Assembly: GCA_934773085.1 (NCBI GenBank)
Contig: CAKVMU010000015.1
Coordinates: 1 to 15,431, forward strand
DNA from: an uncultured Candidatus Melainabacteria bacterium
GTDB taxonomy: Bacteria > Cyanobacteriota > Vampirovibrionia > Gastranaerophilales > Gastranaerophilaceae
Direction of reading: 5' to 3'
Length of the DNA: 15,431 nucleotides
The notes beneath the pieces are model-generated. The model ran no database searches and was not told the DNA's origin. It saw only the letters and a program-made list of their open reading frames with translations. A program made the position numbers and the translations under genes. Of this stretch, positions 1 to 7,011 are shown in pieces (positions within the stretch are counted from its first letter, which is position 1; each line of letters starts with the position of its first letter).

Positions 1-1
1 C

Positions 2-1846
2 GATATAAAAGCTTTATGCAGAAAAATAAAACAATTCCCTGTTATTATTTTGCTAATTTTAGGTGAAGTTAAACACAATAAAGATGTTACTCACAATGCA
101 AACCTTTTTATCAAAACTCCAATCGACAAAAAGTTATTAGCCGCTACCATTGATGCAAGTCTGAGGACAAGACAATCTCTCCTCAAGATGACTAAAGCAA
201 ACCAAGAACTTGCAAGAAGTCTCTATCAGCTTAATGTTTTGTACAACACAAGCTCTCAATTGGCAGGCACTTTGGACAAAGATACCTTGCTCAAAATTAT
301 GATTGAAGGTATCGAAAAATCTTTAAATTTTGAACTTTCTTGTACGCTGATGTTCCGCTCAGACAGAGAACCGGTTTTGCTTATTAATTCTTTGCACAAA
401 GTTTCTGATAGACTGCTGGAAGCCCTTAAACTCCGTGCAATACTTAGTTACAAATCATTGCTTGCAGACCCGCCCTTTGATATCAAAATCGGGAATCTGA
501 AAATTGAAAAAAATATTAAACATAATATTCAAGAATACGATTTTTCAGTTTTGAGATACGACAATCTGTTCGCACCGATTATGCTCAACGATGAATTTTT
601 CGGATTTACAGAAATTTATCGTGAAAAGCCTTTCTCAACAGAAGATGCGACATGTTTTCAAACTCTCGTCCAACAGGTTACAATCCCACTGCAAAGCGCA
701 TCTTTCACACAAGAATTGAAAGCAACTAACAGAAAGTTGCAAAAACTTGAACGATTAAAATCCGAATTTATTTCAATCGTTTCACACGAACTCAGAACTC
801 CGCTCACGGCGATTAAGAACGCTATGGATATTATCCTTAGCGGAAAAGCGGGTGAAATGACCGAAAATATCGAAAAATTTGTATCAATGGGAAAACGTAA
901 CGCAATCAGACTTTCCGGAATCATTAACGACCTTCTGGATATTTCAAAAATTGAAGCCGGAAAAATGGATTTCAAATTTGAATTAATCCACGTTGAACCC
1001 GTAATTGAATACGTCAAAAACAACCTTGCAGAAGTTGCACGAGAAAAGAATTTGACTATAAAATATGAACCTTCGGCTGAACCTGTTGAAGTTTACGCAG
1101 ATTCAAACCGTCTGGAACAAGTTTTGACAAACCTTGTTTCAAACGCAATAAAATTCTCGCCTAATGCGGGTGAAATAGAGATAACTTCGCACGTAATTAA
1201 CGCTCGAGAACTTCAATACGACCATTGTTTTGAAGAAGATATCAAAAATCTTCAAGGTAAATATTTGCAAGTATGTGTTGAAGACCACGGAATAGGAATC
1301 GAACGTAAAGATTTGAACCACGTCTTCGATAAATTCGCCCAAATAGAAAACTCCCTTTCACGTCAGGTCGGCGGTTCCGGACTTGGTTTACCAATTGCAC
1401 GACAACTGATGGAATCTCATAACGGCGCAATTTGGTGCGACAGCGAAATCAACAAAGGCTCAAGATTCTATTTCGTTATTCCGGTTGCGAACGACAAGAG
1501 CAACTTTAATATGATAAAGAAACAGCTTATACAAAAAGCTCGCTCTAACGGCAGCACCGTCGCCATTATCAAGATTAAATCCACGAACGATGTAATTGAG
1601 CACTTAATGCAGGAAAACAATCTATTGAACAAGACATATATGTCAAATTCACTCATCGAACAAGAAGGTGGATTAACAACTTTGTCCATGGTTGTTATAG
1701 ACGGTGACAAACCATCTGCAGAATTTTTGAAGAAAAAGATAGACTCCGTAACTTCCCAAAACGAGAATGTTTACGGCAAATGTGATATAATGTTCTCATA
1801 CGAGATTGAAGGAGATACACATGAAAAAGATTCTTATAGTAGATGA
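2..1846 (+). CDS. Hybrid sensor histidine kinase (receiver remnant-GAF-HisKA-HATPase), 5' end outside window
   Basis: The frame is open from the first base, so the gene starts upstream. The TTG at 50 lies inside a beta strand and is not a credible start. Upstream codons read DIKALCRKIKQFPVIILL and lead into NLFIKTPID, which matches the last half of a receiver domain with its conserved Lys (KTP). Residue numbers below count from the TTG at 50. A coiled coil spans about 38-60 and a GAF-like domain about 65-215. HisKA follows with phospho-acceptor His246 in SHELRTP. The HATPase has an N-box (NLVSNAIKFSP, 361-371), DHGIGI (412-417), FDKFAQ and GGSGLGLPIA. About 115 residues follow the HATPase and look like a separate domain, perhaps a degenerate GGDEF-like fold. 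No membrane segment is visible, so the kinase is probably cytosolic in this portion. It overlaps the next response regulator by 26 bases, which suggests a cognate pair. The kinase call is very sure; the C-terminal domain is uncertain. Confidence 0.95.
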   Translation, partial: DIKALCRKIKQFPVIILLILGEVKHNKDVTHNANLFIKTPIDKKLLAATIDASLRTRQSLLKMTKANQELARSLYQLNVLYNTSSQLAGTLDKDTLLKIMIEGIEKSLNFELSCTLMFRSDREPVLLINSLHKVSDRLLEALKLRAILSYKSLLADPPFDIKIGNLKIEKNIKHNIQEYDFSVLRYDNLFAPIMLNDEFFGFTEIYREKPFSTEDATCFQTLVQQVTIPLQSASFTQELKATNRKLQKLERLKSEFISIVSHELRTPLTAIKNAMDIILSGKAGEMTENIEKFVSMGKRNAIRLSGIINDLLDISKIEAGKMDFKFELIHVEPVIEYVKNNLAEVAREKNLTIKYEPSAEPVEVYADSNRLEQVLTNLVSNAIKFSPNAGEIEITSHVINARELQYDHCFEEDIKNLQGKYLQVCVEDHGIGIERKDLNHVFDKFAQIENSLSRQVGGSGLGLPIARQLMESHNGAIWCDSEINKGSRFYFVIPVANDKSNFNMIKKQLIQKARSNGSTVAIIKIKSTNDVIEHLMQENNLLNKTYMSNSLIEQEGGLTTLSMVVIDGDKPSAEFLKKKIDSVTSQNENVYGKCDIMFSYEIEGDTHEKDSYSR

Positions 1847-2186
1847 CGAACAGGATATTGTTGAAAGCCTGAAATTCGTTCTTGAAGTATCAGGTTTTGT
1901 GTGTTACACAGCTTTTAACGGAGAAGACGGCTTGAGACTTGCAAAAGAAATCATGCCGGATTTGATTATCCTTGATGTTATGATGCCGAAAATAAACGGA
2001 TATAAAATCAGCCGTTTATTGAAATATGATAACAAATACAAAGATATTCCGATAATCATGGTTACTGCACGTTCTCAACTCGAAGATAAAATGATTGGCG
2101 AAGAAACCGGCGTGAACGAATACATTACCAAACCGTTTGAACTCGATCAAATTGTTAAAAAGGTCGAAGAATACCTAGGGGGGTAA
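1821..2186 (+). CDS. Single-domain response regulator (CheY-like receiver)
   Basis: This is a 121-residue receiver domain with no output domain. Visible landmarks are the acidic pair Asp8-Asp9 (VDDE), the phospho-acceptor Asp52 (LDVMMP), the switch Thr82 (MVTAR) and Lys104 in TKPF. The start is the ATG at 1821, because a good ribosome site (GAAGGAG, 1808-1814) sits 6 bases upstream and the protein then begins MKKILIVDD, the usual receiver start. An in-frame TTG at 1806 is rejected. The ribosome site and start lie inside the end of the upstream kinase gene, so translation is likely coupled and the kinase is the probable phosphodonor. Without an output domain it must act by protein contact or in a relay. 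Its last two Gly codons and its stop fall in a G-rich repeat that also ends the gene at 3778. Confidence 0.95.
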   Translation: MKKILIVDDEQDIVESLKFVLEVSGFVCYTAFNGEDGLRLAKEIMPDLIILDVMMPKINGYKISRLLKYDNKYKDIPIIMVTARSQLEDKMIGEETGVNEYITKPFELDQIVKKVEEYLGG

Positions 2187-2275
2187 AGGGGTAAAGGAAT
2201 GTATTGGGTTGGTTGGTGAATATTACTGGCTCAATATCCTTAATATATCGGGGCGGCTGGTCGGTAGTATTACTC
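2172..2275 (+). repeat. G-rich intergenic repeat overlapping the response-regulator stop codon
   Basis: The gene ends TAC-CTA-GGG-GGG-TAA and is followed by GGGGTAAAGGAATGTATTGG and then GGTTGGTGAATATTACT. A second, diverged copy of the latter segment is at 2255-2273 (GGTCGGTAGTATTACT). The same order of blocks follows the gene that ends at 3778. This is a dispersed repeat rather than coding sequence. Confidence 0.6.
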
Positions 2276-2288
2276 GCTAAGCGTATTT

Positions 2289-2319
2289 CCCTCTCCTTGG
2301 AGATGGGTAGGGGAGAGGG
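2289..2319. repeat. CCCTCTCC/GGAGAGGG hairpin repeat
   Basis: CCCTCTCC (2289-2296) pairs perfectly with GGAGAGGG (2312-2319) across a 15-base loop. A related sequence occurs at 14366-14419, so this is one copy of a dispersed palindromic repeat. There is no U-tract, so it is not a canonical terminator. It lies between the response regulator and the PilB-like gene and could still affect read-through. Confidence 0.6.
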
Positions 2320-2394
2320 TTAATAAAAAATATTTGGCTGTCATTACGAGGAGCGCAGCGATGAAGCAATCCAGAAGATAGGTTAATAAAAAAT
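2318..2394 (+). repeat. Dispersed GTCATTACGAG repeat flanked by 14-bp direct repeats
   Basis: The core at 2340-2374 starts GTCATTACGAG and ends GAAGCAATCCAG. A second family member is at 3903-3932. The core is bracketed by two identical 14-base copies of GGTTAATAAAAAAT at 2318-2331 and 2381-2394. The right copy ends in the first two bases of the ATG of the downstream gene. The arrangement looks like an insertion, or a recombination product, placed exactly in the translation initiation region. Confidence 0.65.
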
Positions 2395-3778
2395 GGATAC
2401 AATTAATAACAAAACATTAGAAAAACTAAAATACGAACTTGTCCGTGACGGAATTGTTTCTTATGAAACATTGGAAAAAGCGGAAGAGTTGGCAAACGTT
2501 CAGAATATCAATATTGGACAAGCACTGATTAATTCCGGAATCTTGTCCGAGGATGTTTTGTTAAAATTTTTGGAATCAAAACTCCACATACCATACGTAA
2601 ACCTTGAAGATTATTCTCCGGACCCAAAATGCTTCAAATATATCTCTTTTGCAGATGCCCGAAGATACAGAATAATCCCTTTGTTCAAAATCGAAGAAAT
2701 TTTGACCGTCGCAATGGCAGACCCACTGGATTTGTTTGCTATTGATAAAATTATTGAAACCGCAGAATGCTCAATTGAGCCTGTAATCGCTTCTGAAGCA
2801 AGCATTATGAAAAAAGTCGACGAGTATTACAAAGTTGCAGACACAGTGGATGATATTACTCTCGCAAGCGATGCCGAAGAATTTGATTGGACAGAAGAGC
2901 TTCACAGAGAAGATTCCGGCGAAGAAAGAATTCAAAGAGTAATCAGAGCAATTTTGAAACAAGCAATTATTGAAGATACCCACGAACTAAACTTTGAACA
3001 AGTTGAAGAGGGGCTAAAAGTGGTATTTAAACAAAACGGAGAGCCTGCTGACAAGGGGACAATTCCTGCGATTCTGAACTCTGCCTTTGTTACAAAATTA
3101 AAAACACTTTCAAACCTTGACCCTTCTGTTTGCGAGATTCCGCAACTTGGTAAATTGTGTTTCAAAGTTGATAATACAATGCTTATTGCATCAGTATCTT
3201 CATTCCCGACGATTATGGGAGAAAGAATTTCTTTAAAAATTTATAAACCGCCGCAAAAACTTGAAAGAATCATACCGGATGAAAAACAACGAGGGATTCT
3301 TCTTAATGCAGTTGAACATCCGGGAATCATTCTGGTTTGCGGTTCTCCATTAAGTGGTAAAACACATATTATTTACTCACTTTTGATGGAAACTACAGGT
3401 TTAAATAAAAATATTATGACTATTGAGTCTATTGCCAAATACGAACTCAAACACGTTAACCAGTGCGAACTCAATGAAAACATCGGATTTAATATGGACA
3501 AAGCGCTGAGATATGTAGAGTTCCAAAGCCCTGATATTGTGTATCTTGAGGGAATCAAGACCCGTGAAGCTTTTGAATTTCTGTCTGAGCTTTACTACAA
3601 CGACAAAACAATTATCACGGAATTTATGGCAAATAATATGACTGATTTGAGACAAAAACTTGCGTTTGATGATTTCCAATCATTCAAGAGCTTAATTTCT
3701 TGCCTTGTATTTATTCACTCAAGAGACAGTATCGAAGTATTCGATAAAACTACCCTGCAAAAATACCTCGGGGGGTAG
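2393..3778 (+). CDS. Degenerate PilB/GspE-family ATPase with MshEN N-terminal domain
   Basis: This 461-residue protein has the layout of a type IV pilus or type II secretion motor ATPase. Residues about 10-145 resemble the MshEN/GspE N-terminal domain (IGQALINSGILSEDVLLKFL, then FADARRYRIIPL). Residues about 175-440 form the ATPase part. The Walker A is GSPLSGKT (317-324). Several signature motifs are altered: the family's DxHIEP becomes DTHELNFE (195-202), the Asp box after TIE is lost (TIESIAKYE, 343-351), the Walker B GEIRD becomes LEGIKTREA, and the His box (TLHTND) becomes TEFMANN. The Cys4 zinc motif of GspE is absent. I infer a paralogue that may bind nucleotide but has weakened or altered catalysis, perhaps regulatory. 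The ATG at 2393 is the only sensible start, but no clear Shine-Dalgarno sits next to it because a repeat is wedged there. It may be read with the kinase and regulator upstream. Confidence 0.8.
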   Translation: MDTINNKTLEKLKYELVRDGIVSYETLEKAEELANVQNINIGQALINSGILSEDVLLKFLESKLHIPYVNLEDYSPDPKCFKYISFADARRYRIIPLFKIEEILTVAMADPLDLFAIDKIIETAECSIEPVIASEASIMKKVDEYYKVADTVDDITLASDAEEFDWTEELHREDSGEERIQRVIRAILKQAIIEDTHELNFEQVEEGLKVVFKQNGEPADKGTIPAILNSAFVTKLKTLSNLDPSVCEIPQLGKLCFKVDNTMLIASVSSFPTIMGERISLKIYKPPQKLERIIPDEKQRGILLNAVEHPGIILVCGSPLSGKTHIIYSLLMETTGLNKNIMTIESIAKYELKHVNQCELNENIGFNMDKALRYVEFQSPDIVYLEGIKTREAFEFLSELYYNDKTIITEFMANNMTDLRQKLAFDDFQSFKSLISCLVFIHSRDSIEVFDKTTLQKYLGG

Positions 3779-3827
3779 GGGTAAATGTAATGGGTTGGTA
3801 GGTAGTGATTACTAGATTGTCGTATTT
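3764..3827 (+). repeat. Second copy of the G-rich stop-codon repeat
   Basis: The PilB-like gene ends TAC-CTC-GGG-GGG-TAG and continues GGGTAAATGTAATGGGTTGG, then TAGGTAGTGATTACTAG and GTCGTATTT. Block order and sequence match the region after the response regulator at 2172-2275. Confidence 0.6.
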
Positions 3828-3863
3828 AGTTGAAGAGTTGAAAAGTGGAATGGTTGAAAAGTT
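3828..3863 (+). repeat. GTTGAA-type dispersed repeat
   Basis: This stretch is built from GTTGAA units (AGTTGAAGAGTTGAAAAG, then GGTTGAAAAGTTC). The reverse complement of the same element, slightly shorter, is at 14426-14453. Confidence 0.6.
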
Positions 3864-3902
3864 CATTAAGTTCGCATTTGCTCACAAAAACATTAGTGTC
3901 AC

Positions 3903-3952
3903 GTCATTACGAGCGGGAGCGAAGTAATCCAGTCATTAAGTTGGTAGGTCCA
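3903..3952 (+). repeat. GTCATTACGAG repeat, second copy, with adjoining CCAGTCATTAAG block
   Basis: Bases 3903-3932 start GTCATTACGAG and end GTAATCCAG, matching 2340-2374. The next block (CCAGTCATTAAGTTGGTAGG, 3929-3948) recurs as CCAGTCGTTAAGCTTGTAG at 14467-14485. Confidence 0.6.
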
Positions 3953-3956
3953 AACC

Positions 3957-4000
3957 AGAAACCGCTTTGTTGGCTATGCTAAGCCGACAAAACGGTTTCT
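3957..4000. terminator. Long 19-bp-stem hairpin between convergent genes
   Basis: AGAAACCGCTTTGTTGGCT (3957-3975) pairs with AGCCGACAAAACGGTTTCT (3982-4000) around a 6-base loop, with one mismatch and one G-U pair. It sits between a plus-strand gene ending at 3778 and a minus-strand gene ending at 4024, so it may terminate both. It lacks a clean U-tract on either side. It could equally be a structural repeat of this genome. Confidence 0.45.
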
Positions 4001-4023
4001 AAATCAAACTTTACCCCTAGTCC

Positions 4024-4581
4024 CTAGTTCAAACCGAATTGTGTTCTGTAGAAGCTGCTGCTTGCAATTTTGTCTTGAACGTAGTTTGTATTGCTGTCAG
4101 ATGCAAGGTACAAACCTGCAATTTTATCTAATCTTTTGGTCAATTTTGTTTGAGGATAAGTTGCTGACGCATTCTTTAGTTTTGTCCAACAAGCTGCTTC
4201 TTTTTGAGTTGCGGTTGTTTCTTCAGCCAATGTCGCTTTTCTTGCAACGTGGCAACTTTCGTGAGCTATCAAACAAGCAATCTGTTCAACAGGTGCATTT
4301 TTGTATAAAGAATTGATAAGAATAACTCTTCTTCCATAGTTATCATAAGTGTTTACTGCATAAACGTGTTGACCGTTTGTCATCATTGAAACATTGTAAA
4401 ATTTAACCTTTACCGCATTTTTCTTAAGGTTTGCAAATACATCATACTCACCGCTTTGTTCCAATAATCTCATTGCTGAAAGAATTTTTGCATCATTTGA
4501 AAAATCCGTTACATTATAAGCAAATGCTTGAGTAACTGTTAAAGCTATAAAAACAAATAAAGTAATAAACAAATTTTTCAT
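4024..4581 (-). CDS. Exported HExxH-containing protein, putative small zinc metallopeptidase
   Basis: This is a 185-residue protein. Residues 1-21 form a classical Sec signal peptide (a Lys, a hydrophobic core FITLFVFIALTV, then cleavage after TQAFA), so the product is exported. LIAHESCH (104-111) is an HExxH zinc site with His107, Glu108 and His111. Glu128 in KEAACW, 17 residues on, could be the third ligand as in gluzincin-type enzymes. I do not recognise the exact family, and no catalytic activity is proven by the motif alone. An AGGAG ribosome site at 4591-4595 supports the start. The gene stands alone on this strand. A promoter-like pair is found at 4642-4670 and a minus-strand terminator at 4710-4750 insulates it upstream. 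Its TAG stop lies at the edge of the G-rich repeat (CTAGGGACTAGGGGTAAAG, read on the minus strand). Confidence 0.75.
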   Translation of the reverse strand: MKNLFITLFVFIALTVTQAFAYNVTDFSNDAKILSAMRLLEQSGEYDVFANLKKNAVKVKFYNVSMMTNGQHVYAVNTYDNYGRRVILINSLYKNAPVEQIACLIAHESCHVARKATLAEETTATQKEAACWTKLKNASATYPQTKLTKRLDKIAGLYLASDSNTNYVQDKIASSSFYRTQFGLN

Positions 4582-4641
4582 AACACATAACTCCTAATCA
4601 ACGACTTTCGATATATGTGTTATCGGCTTGTTTTTACTAAT

Positions 4642-4670
4642 CTTTAGGGCTTTTTAGCCTATTGTTACAA
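4642..4670 (-). promoter_or_regulatory. Promoter-like pair TTGTAACAA...CTAAAG upstream of the exported HExxH gene
   Basis: Read on the minus strand, TTGTAACAA (4670-4662) is followed by CTAAAG (4647-4642). The hexamers TTGTAA and CTAAAG are 17 bases apart, giving a leader of about 55 bases. The same two blocks at the same spacing occur before the 53-codon gene at 13606. TTGTAACAA is itself a palindrome and may be a regulator site. Confidence 0.4.
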
Positions 4671-4709
4671 AACGAAACAAATATTTACTAACGAGGTAAA
4701 TTTTTGTGT

Positions 4710-4750
4710 AAAAAAAAGAGAATTGTTAAGCAAGTTCTTAACAATTCTCT
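4710..4750 (-). terminator. Intrinsic terminator, minus strand, with no gene directly upstream
   Basis: AGAGAATTGTTAAG (4717-4730) pairs perfectly over 14 bp with CTTAACAATTCTCT (4737-4750) around a 6-base loop. The A-run at 4710-4716 becomes a U-tract only on the minus strand. The nearest minus-strand gene upstream (adk) already has a terminator at 5148-5176. This one therefore either blocks antisense transcripts or ends a short unannotated RNA. Confidence 0.7.
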
Positions 4751-4832
4751 CTAACTTTACAAAACTTAATATTTAATCAATTAAAACAAGTTCTATGACT
4801 TTATTAATGTATATGTCTATTTAGGAGTTTTT

Positions 4833-5147
4833 ATGTCAGTTGCTTTAAATTTAAATCAAGTACAAGCTTTTACATATTCACCAAACAATAAATATAAAAA
4901 TGAATATGAAAATGCCTGTAAAAAATTCGTCAATATTCAGAATAAAGTTGTAGATTATGAAAATCACAACAGCGACAGAACCAGCAATAAATATCAGCAA
5001 CTCATAAAAGAATTTGAGTATTGGGATAGTAAAGTTCCTGAAATAAGCAATATCGCCGGAGCAGAAGAAGAAAAGCTTAAAACAAAAGAAGAAATGAACG
5101 AAAAAGAAGGAAAACAACAATACAAAAGTATAGATTTTATGGCATAA
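4833..5147 (+). CDS. Charged 104-residue hypothetical protein
   Basis: I do not recognise this protein. The 104 residues begin MSVALNLNQVQAFTYSP and are then rich in Lys, Glu, Asn and Gln. From about residue 20 to 98 the pattern suggests helices or a coiled coil (KFVNIQNKVVDYENHN, then AGAEEEKLKTKEEMNEKEG). It has no signal peptide, membrane segment or cysteine-based metal site, so it is probably cytosolic or secreted by a route not visible here. The start is well supported by AGGAG at 4823-4827, five bases before the ATG. A strong terminator follows directly after the stop, so it forms its own transcript, convergent with adk. The clear ribosome site and terminator make it a real gene. Confidence 0.75.
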   Translation: MSVALNLNQVQAFTYSPNNKYKNEYENACKKFVNIQNKVVDYENHNSDRTSNKYQQLIKEFEYWDSKVPEISNIAGAEEEKLKTKEEMNEKEGKQQYKSIDFMA

Positions 5148-5176
5148 AAAAAGCGGTTTTAAAAACCGCTTTTTAT
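5148..5176. terminator. Bidirectional intrinsic terminator
   Basis: AAAAAGCGGTTTT is followed almost directly by AAAACCGCTTTTT. The hairpin therefore has a GCGG/CCGC core with an A-run on one side and a T-run on the other, and works on both strands. It ends the 104-codon gene on the plus strand and the kinase-folC-adk run on the minus strand. Confidence 0.9.
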
Positions 5177-5833
5177 TTATTCAACAACCTTGAGCAATCT
5201 TTCCCAAACTTCGTCAATTGAACCGTTTGCATCAATCTTGTACAAAACGCCTTTGTCTTCATAGAATTTTATCAAAGGTGCTGTTTGTTCAAAATATGTA
5301 TCAAAACGAGCTTTTGCAGTTTCAGCATTATCATCTGCTCTGGTTTTTAACTCAACATGACATTTGTCACACATATTTTCAACTTTTGACGGCTTGAATT
5401 TTTTGTTATAAATCTCACCGCAAACAGGGCATGATTGACGGTGGATAATTCTATCCAAAAGGATTTGTGTATCAATATCAAAATAAATTGCTCTGAAAGA
5501 TGTTTCGTTATCGCCATCTACTTCTTTATTAATAATTTCTAATTTTTCAGCCTGTTCCAAGCTTCTCGGGTAACCGTCCAAAACGTAACCATTTTTGCAT
5601 TCTTCGCCTGCAAGTTTTTTACCGATAATTTTTGCGACCAAATCAATCGGAACAAGTTGTCCTTTATCAATAAAAGATTTTGCCACTTTACCTTCTTCTG
5701 TTTCTTTAGCGATTTCTGCTCTCAAAAGTGAACCTGTATCAATGTGAGGCAAGCCCAAATATTCTGATAATCTGTTAGTCTGTGTTCCTTTTCCGCAAGC
5801 CGGTGGCCCCAGAAAGATTAAATTTTTTTTCAT
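5177..5833 (-). CDS. adk: Adenylate kinase with Cys4 zinc LID
   Basis: This 218-residue cytosolic enzyme interconverts ATP + AMP and 2 ADP. The P-loop is GPPACGKGTQ (9-18); the family usually has GPPGAGKGTQ, so the Ala-Cys pair is a mild variant. The AMP-binding region includes DTGSLLR (32-38) and DGYPRS (86-91), usually DGFPR(T/S). The long LID carries four cysteines, Cys135, Cys138, Cys155 and Cys158, as in zinc-binding long-form adenylate kinases. The conserved RADDN follows at 165-169. Length is normal. AGGAG lies nine bases upstream of the ATG. The gene is 33 bases downstream of folC and is followed by a terminator, so it is probably the last gene of the kinase-folC-adk run. Confidence 0.97.
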   Translation of the reverse strand: MKKNLIFLGPPACGKGTQTNRLSEYLGLPHIDTGSLLRAEIAKETEEGKVAKSFIDKGQLVPIDLVAKIIGKKLAGEECKNGYVLDGYPRSLEQAEKLEIINKEVDGDNETSFRAIYFDIDTQILLDRIIHRQSCPVCGEIYNKKFKPSKVENMCDKCHVELKTRADDNAETAKARFDTYFEQTAPLIKFYEDKGVLYKIDANGSIDEVWERLLKVVE

Positions 5834-5866
5834 ATTATTTGCTCCTTCGACAATTCAATTATAGAA

Positions 5867-7003
5867 CTAAAAACTTAATTTTCCAATCATATAGAAAGAC
5901 CCACAAACCACATTTAACTTATCTTTCGAAAAATTTAAACGCTCAAATCTTTTAGCATCAACGGGGCATGCCGATTTTAGTTCTTCATAACTGCAAGCAT
6001 TCGGATAATCAAATCCGTTTAAGTAAACCTCATCTCCTTCACGAAAAAGAATATTCATCATCTTTGCATAATCTTTTGTTTTCAAACATCCGAACACAAA
6101 TCTGCGTTTCTCATTCGGGAAATAAAAATCCAAATTTTCTCTCAAAGCCTCTATTCCGTTTGGATTGTGAGAAGCATCCACAATCAAATTTTTGTCTGCA
6201 AAATACTGAAACCGAAAAGGATTTTTAACTCTCGCCAAAGCTCGCAAAATCGTATTTTCATCAATATTTTTGAACAAATATTCAATCGCATTAATCGCAA
6301 GCGCAAGGTTTTCAACCTGATGCAAACCTTTAAGAGAAAGTGCTTCAATGTAATCCGGTCTGACATAGGGATTGACCATAACAAGAAGAGAATCAACCTC
6401 ATCCGCCTTATCCTTAATCGCCTCATTGCCGGAACTTGTAAACACCGGACAACCGGATTTAATTATACCTGCTTTTTCAGAAGCTATTTCATCTTTTGTT
6501 TTCCCGAGTCTATCGGTATGATCTAAATCAATATGAGTAATTATTGAACAAAGATTTTTTTTGATAACATTTGTTGCATCAAAACGTCCGCCCATGCCGG
6601 TTTCCAAAACAACGTAATCGACATTTTGCTCACTAAAATACAAAAACATTATCGCAGTCAAAATCTCAAATTCTGTCAACTGAACCTCTGTTGAAATAAC
6701 CTTCTCAAACAAACGTGCAAAATCTTTCTCCGAAATTTCAGCCCCGTTTACCTTAATTCTTTCAGTGTATTCATAAATATGCGGAGATGTATAAAGTCCT
6801 GTTTTATAACCGGCCTCACGCAGGACAGAATCTATAATTGCACACACAGAACCTTTCCCGTTTGTACCGGCGACGTGAATACACTTCAGACTGTCTTGCG
6901 GATTTCCCAGTTTTTCGAGAGCCAGAGCAATCCTATCCAATCCCAAATCTATACGGAACATCCCTTTAGATGTCAGTAGGTTAATTGCTTCAGCATACTC
7001 CAT
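5867..7003 (-). CDS. folC: Folylpolyglutamate synthase / dihydrofolate synthase
   Basis: This is a Mur-ligase-type cytosolic enzyme that adds glutamate to folates, and in bifunctional members to dihydropteroate. Visible motifs in order are the P-loop GTNGKGS (46-52), TSPHI (72-76), the ETGMGGRFDATN block (134-145), the ITHIDLDHTDRLG block (155-167), EIASEKAGIIK (172-182), GLHQVENLALA (226-236) and the C-terminal DASHNPNG (276-283). At 378 residues it is shorter than many FolC proteins (commonly around 420), with a compact C-terminal domain. Whether it performs both reactions cannot be read from sequence. GGAG precedes the ATG and lies against the end of the upstream sensor kinase gene, with only 8 bases between stop and start, which suggests translational coupling. 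Confidence 0.95.
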   Translation of the reverse strand: MEYAEAINLLTSKGMFRIDLGLDRIALALEKLGNPQDSLKCIHVAGTNGKGSVCAIIDSVLREAGYKTGLYTSPHIYEYTERIKVNGAEISEKDFARLFEKVISTEVQLTEFEILTAIMFLYFSEQNVDYVVLETGMGGRFDATNVIKKNLCSIITHIDLDHTDRLGKTKDEIASEKAGIIKSGCPVFTSSGNEAIKDKADEVDSLLVMVNPYVRPDYIEALSLKGLHQVENLALAINAIEYLFKNIDENTILRALARVKNPFRFQYFADKNLIVDASHNPNGIEALRENLDFYFPNEKRRFVFGCLKTKDYAKMMNILFREGDEVYLNGFDYPNACSYEELKSACPVDAKRFERLNFSKDKLNVVCGSFYMIGKLSF

Positions 7004-7011
7004 AAAAGCTC

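Noticed and set aside
50..52. TTG as the start of the first kinase gene
   Set aside because: In-frame coding with receiver-domain character continues to the left edge, so the gene begins outside the window.
2178..2210. G-rich stretch after the response regulator as a G-quadruplex
   Set aside because: The G-runs are unevenly spaced with a long last loop. It does not meet a standard four-run pattern convincingly.
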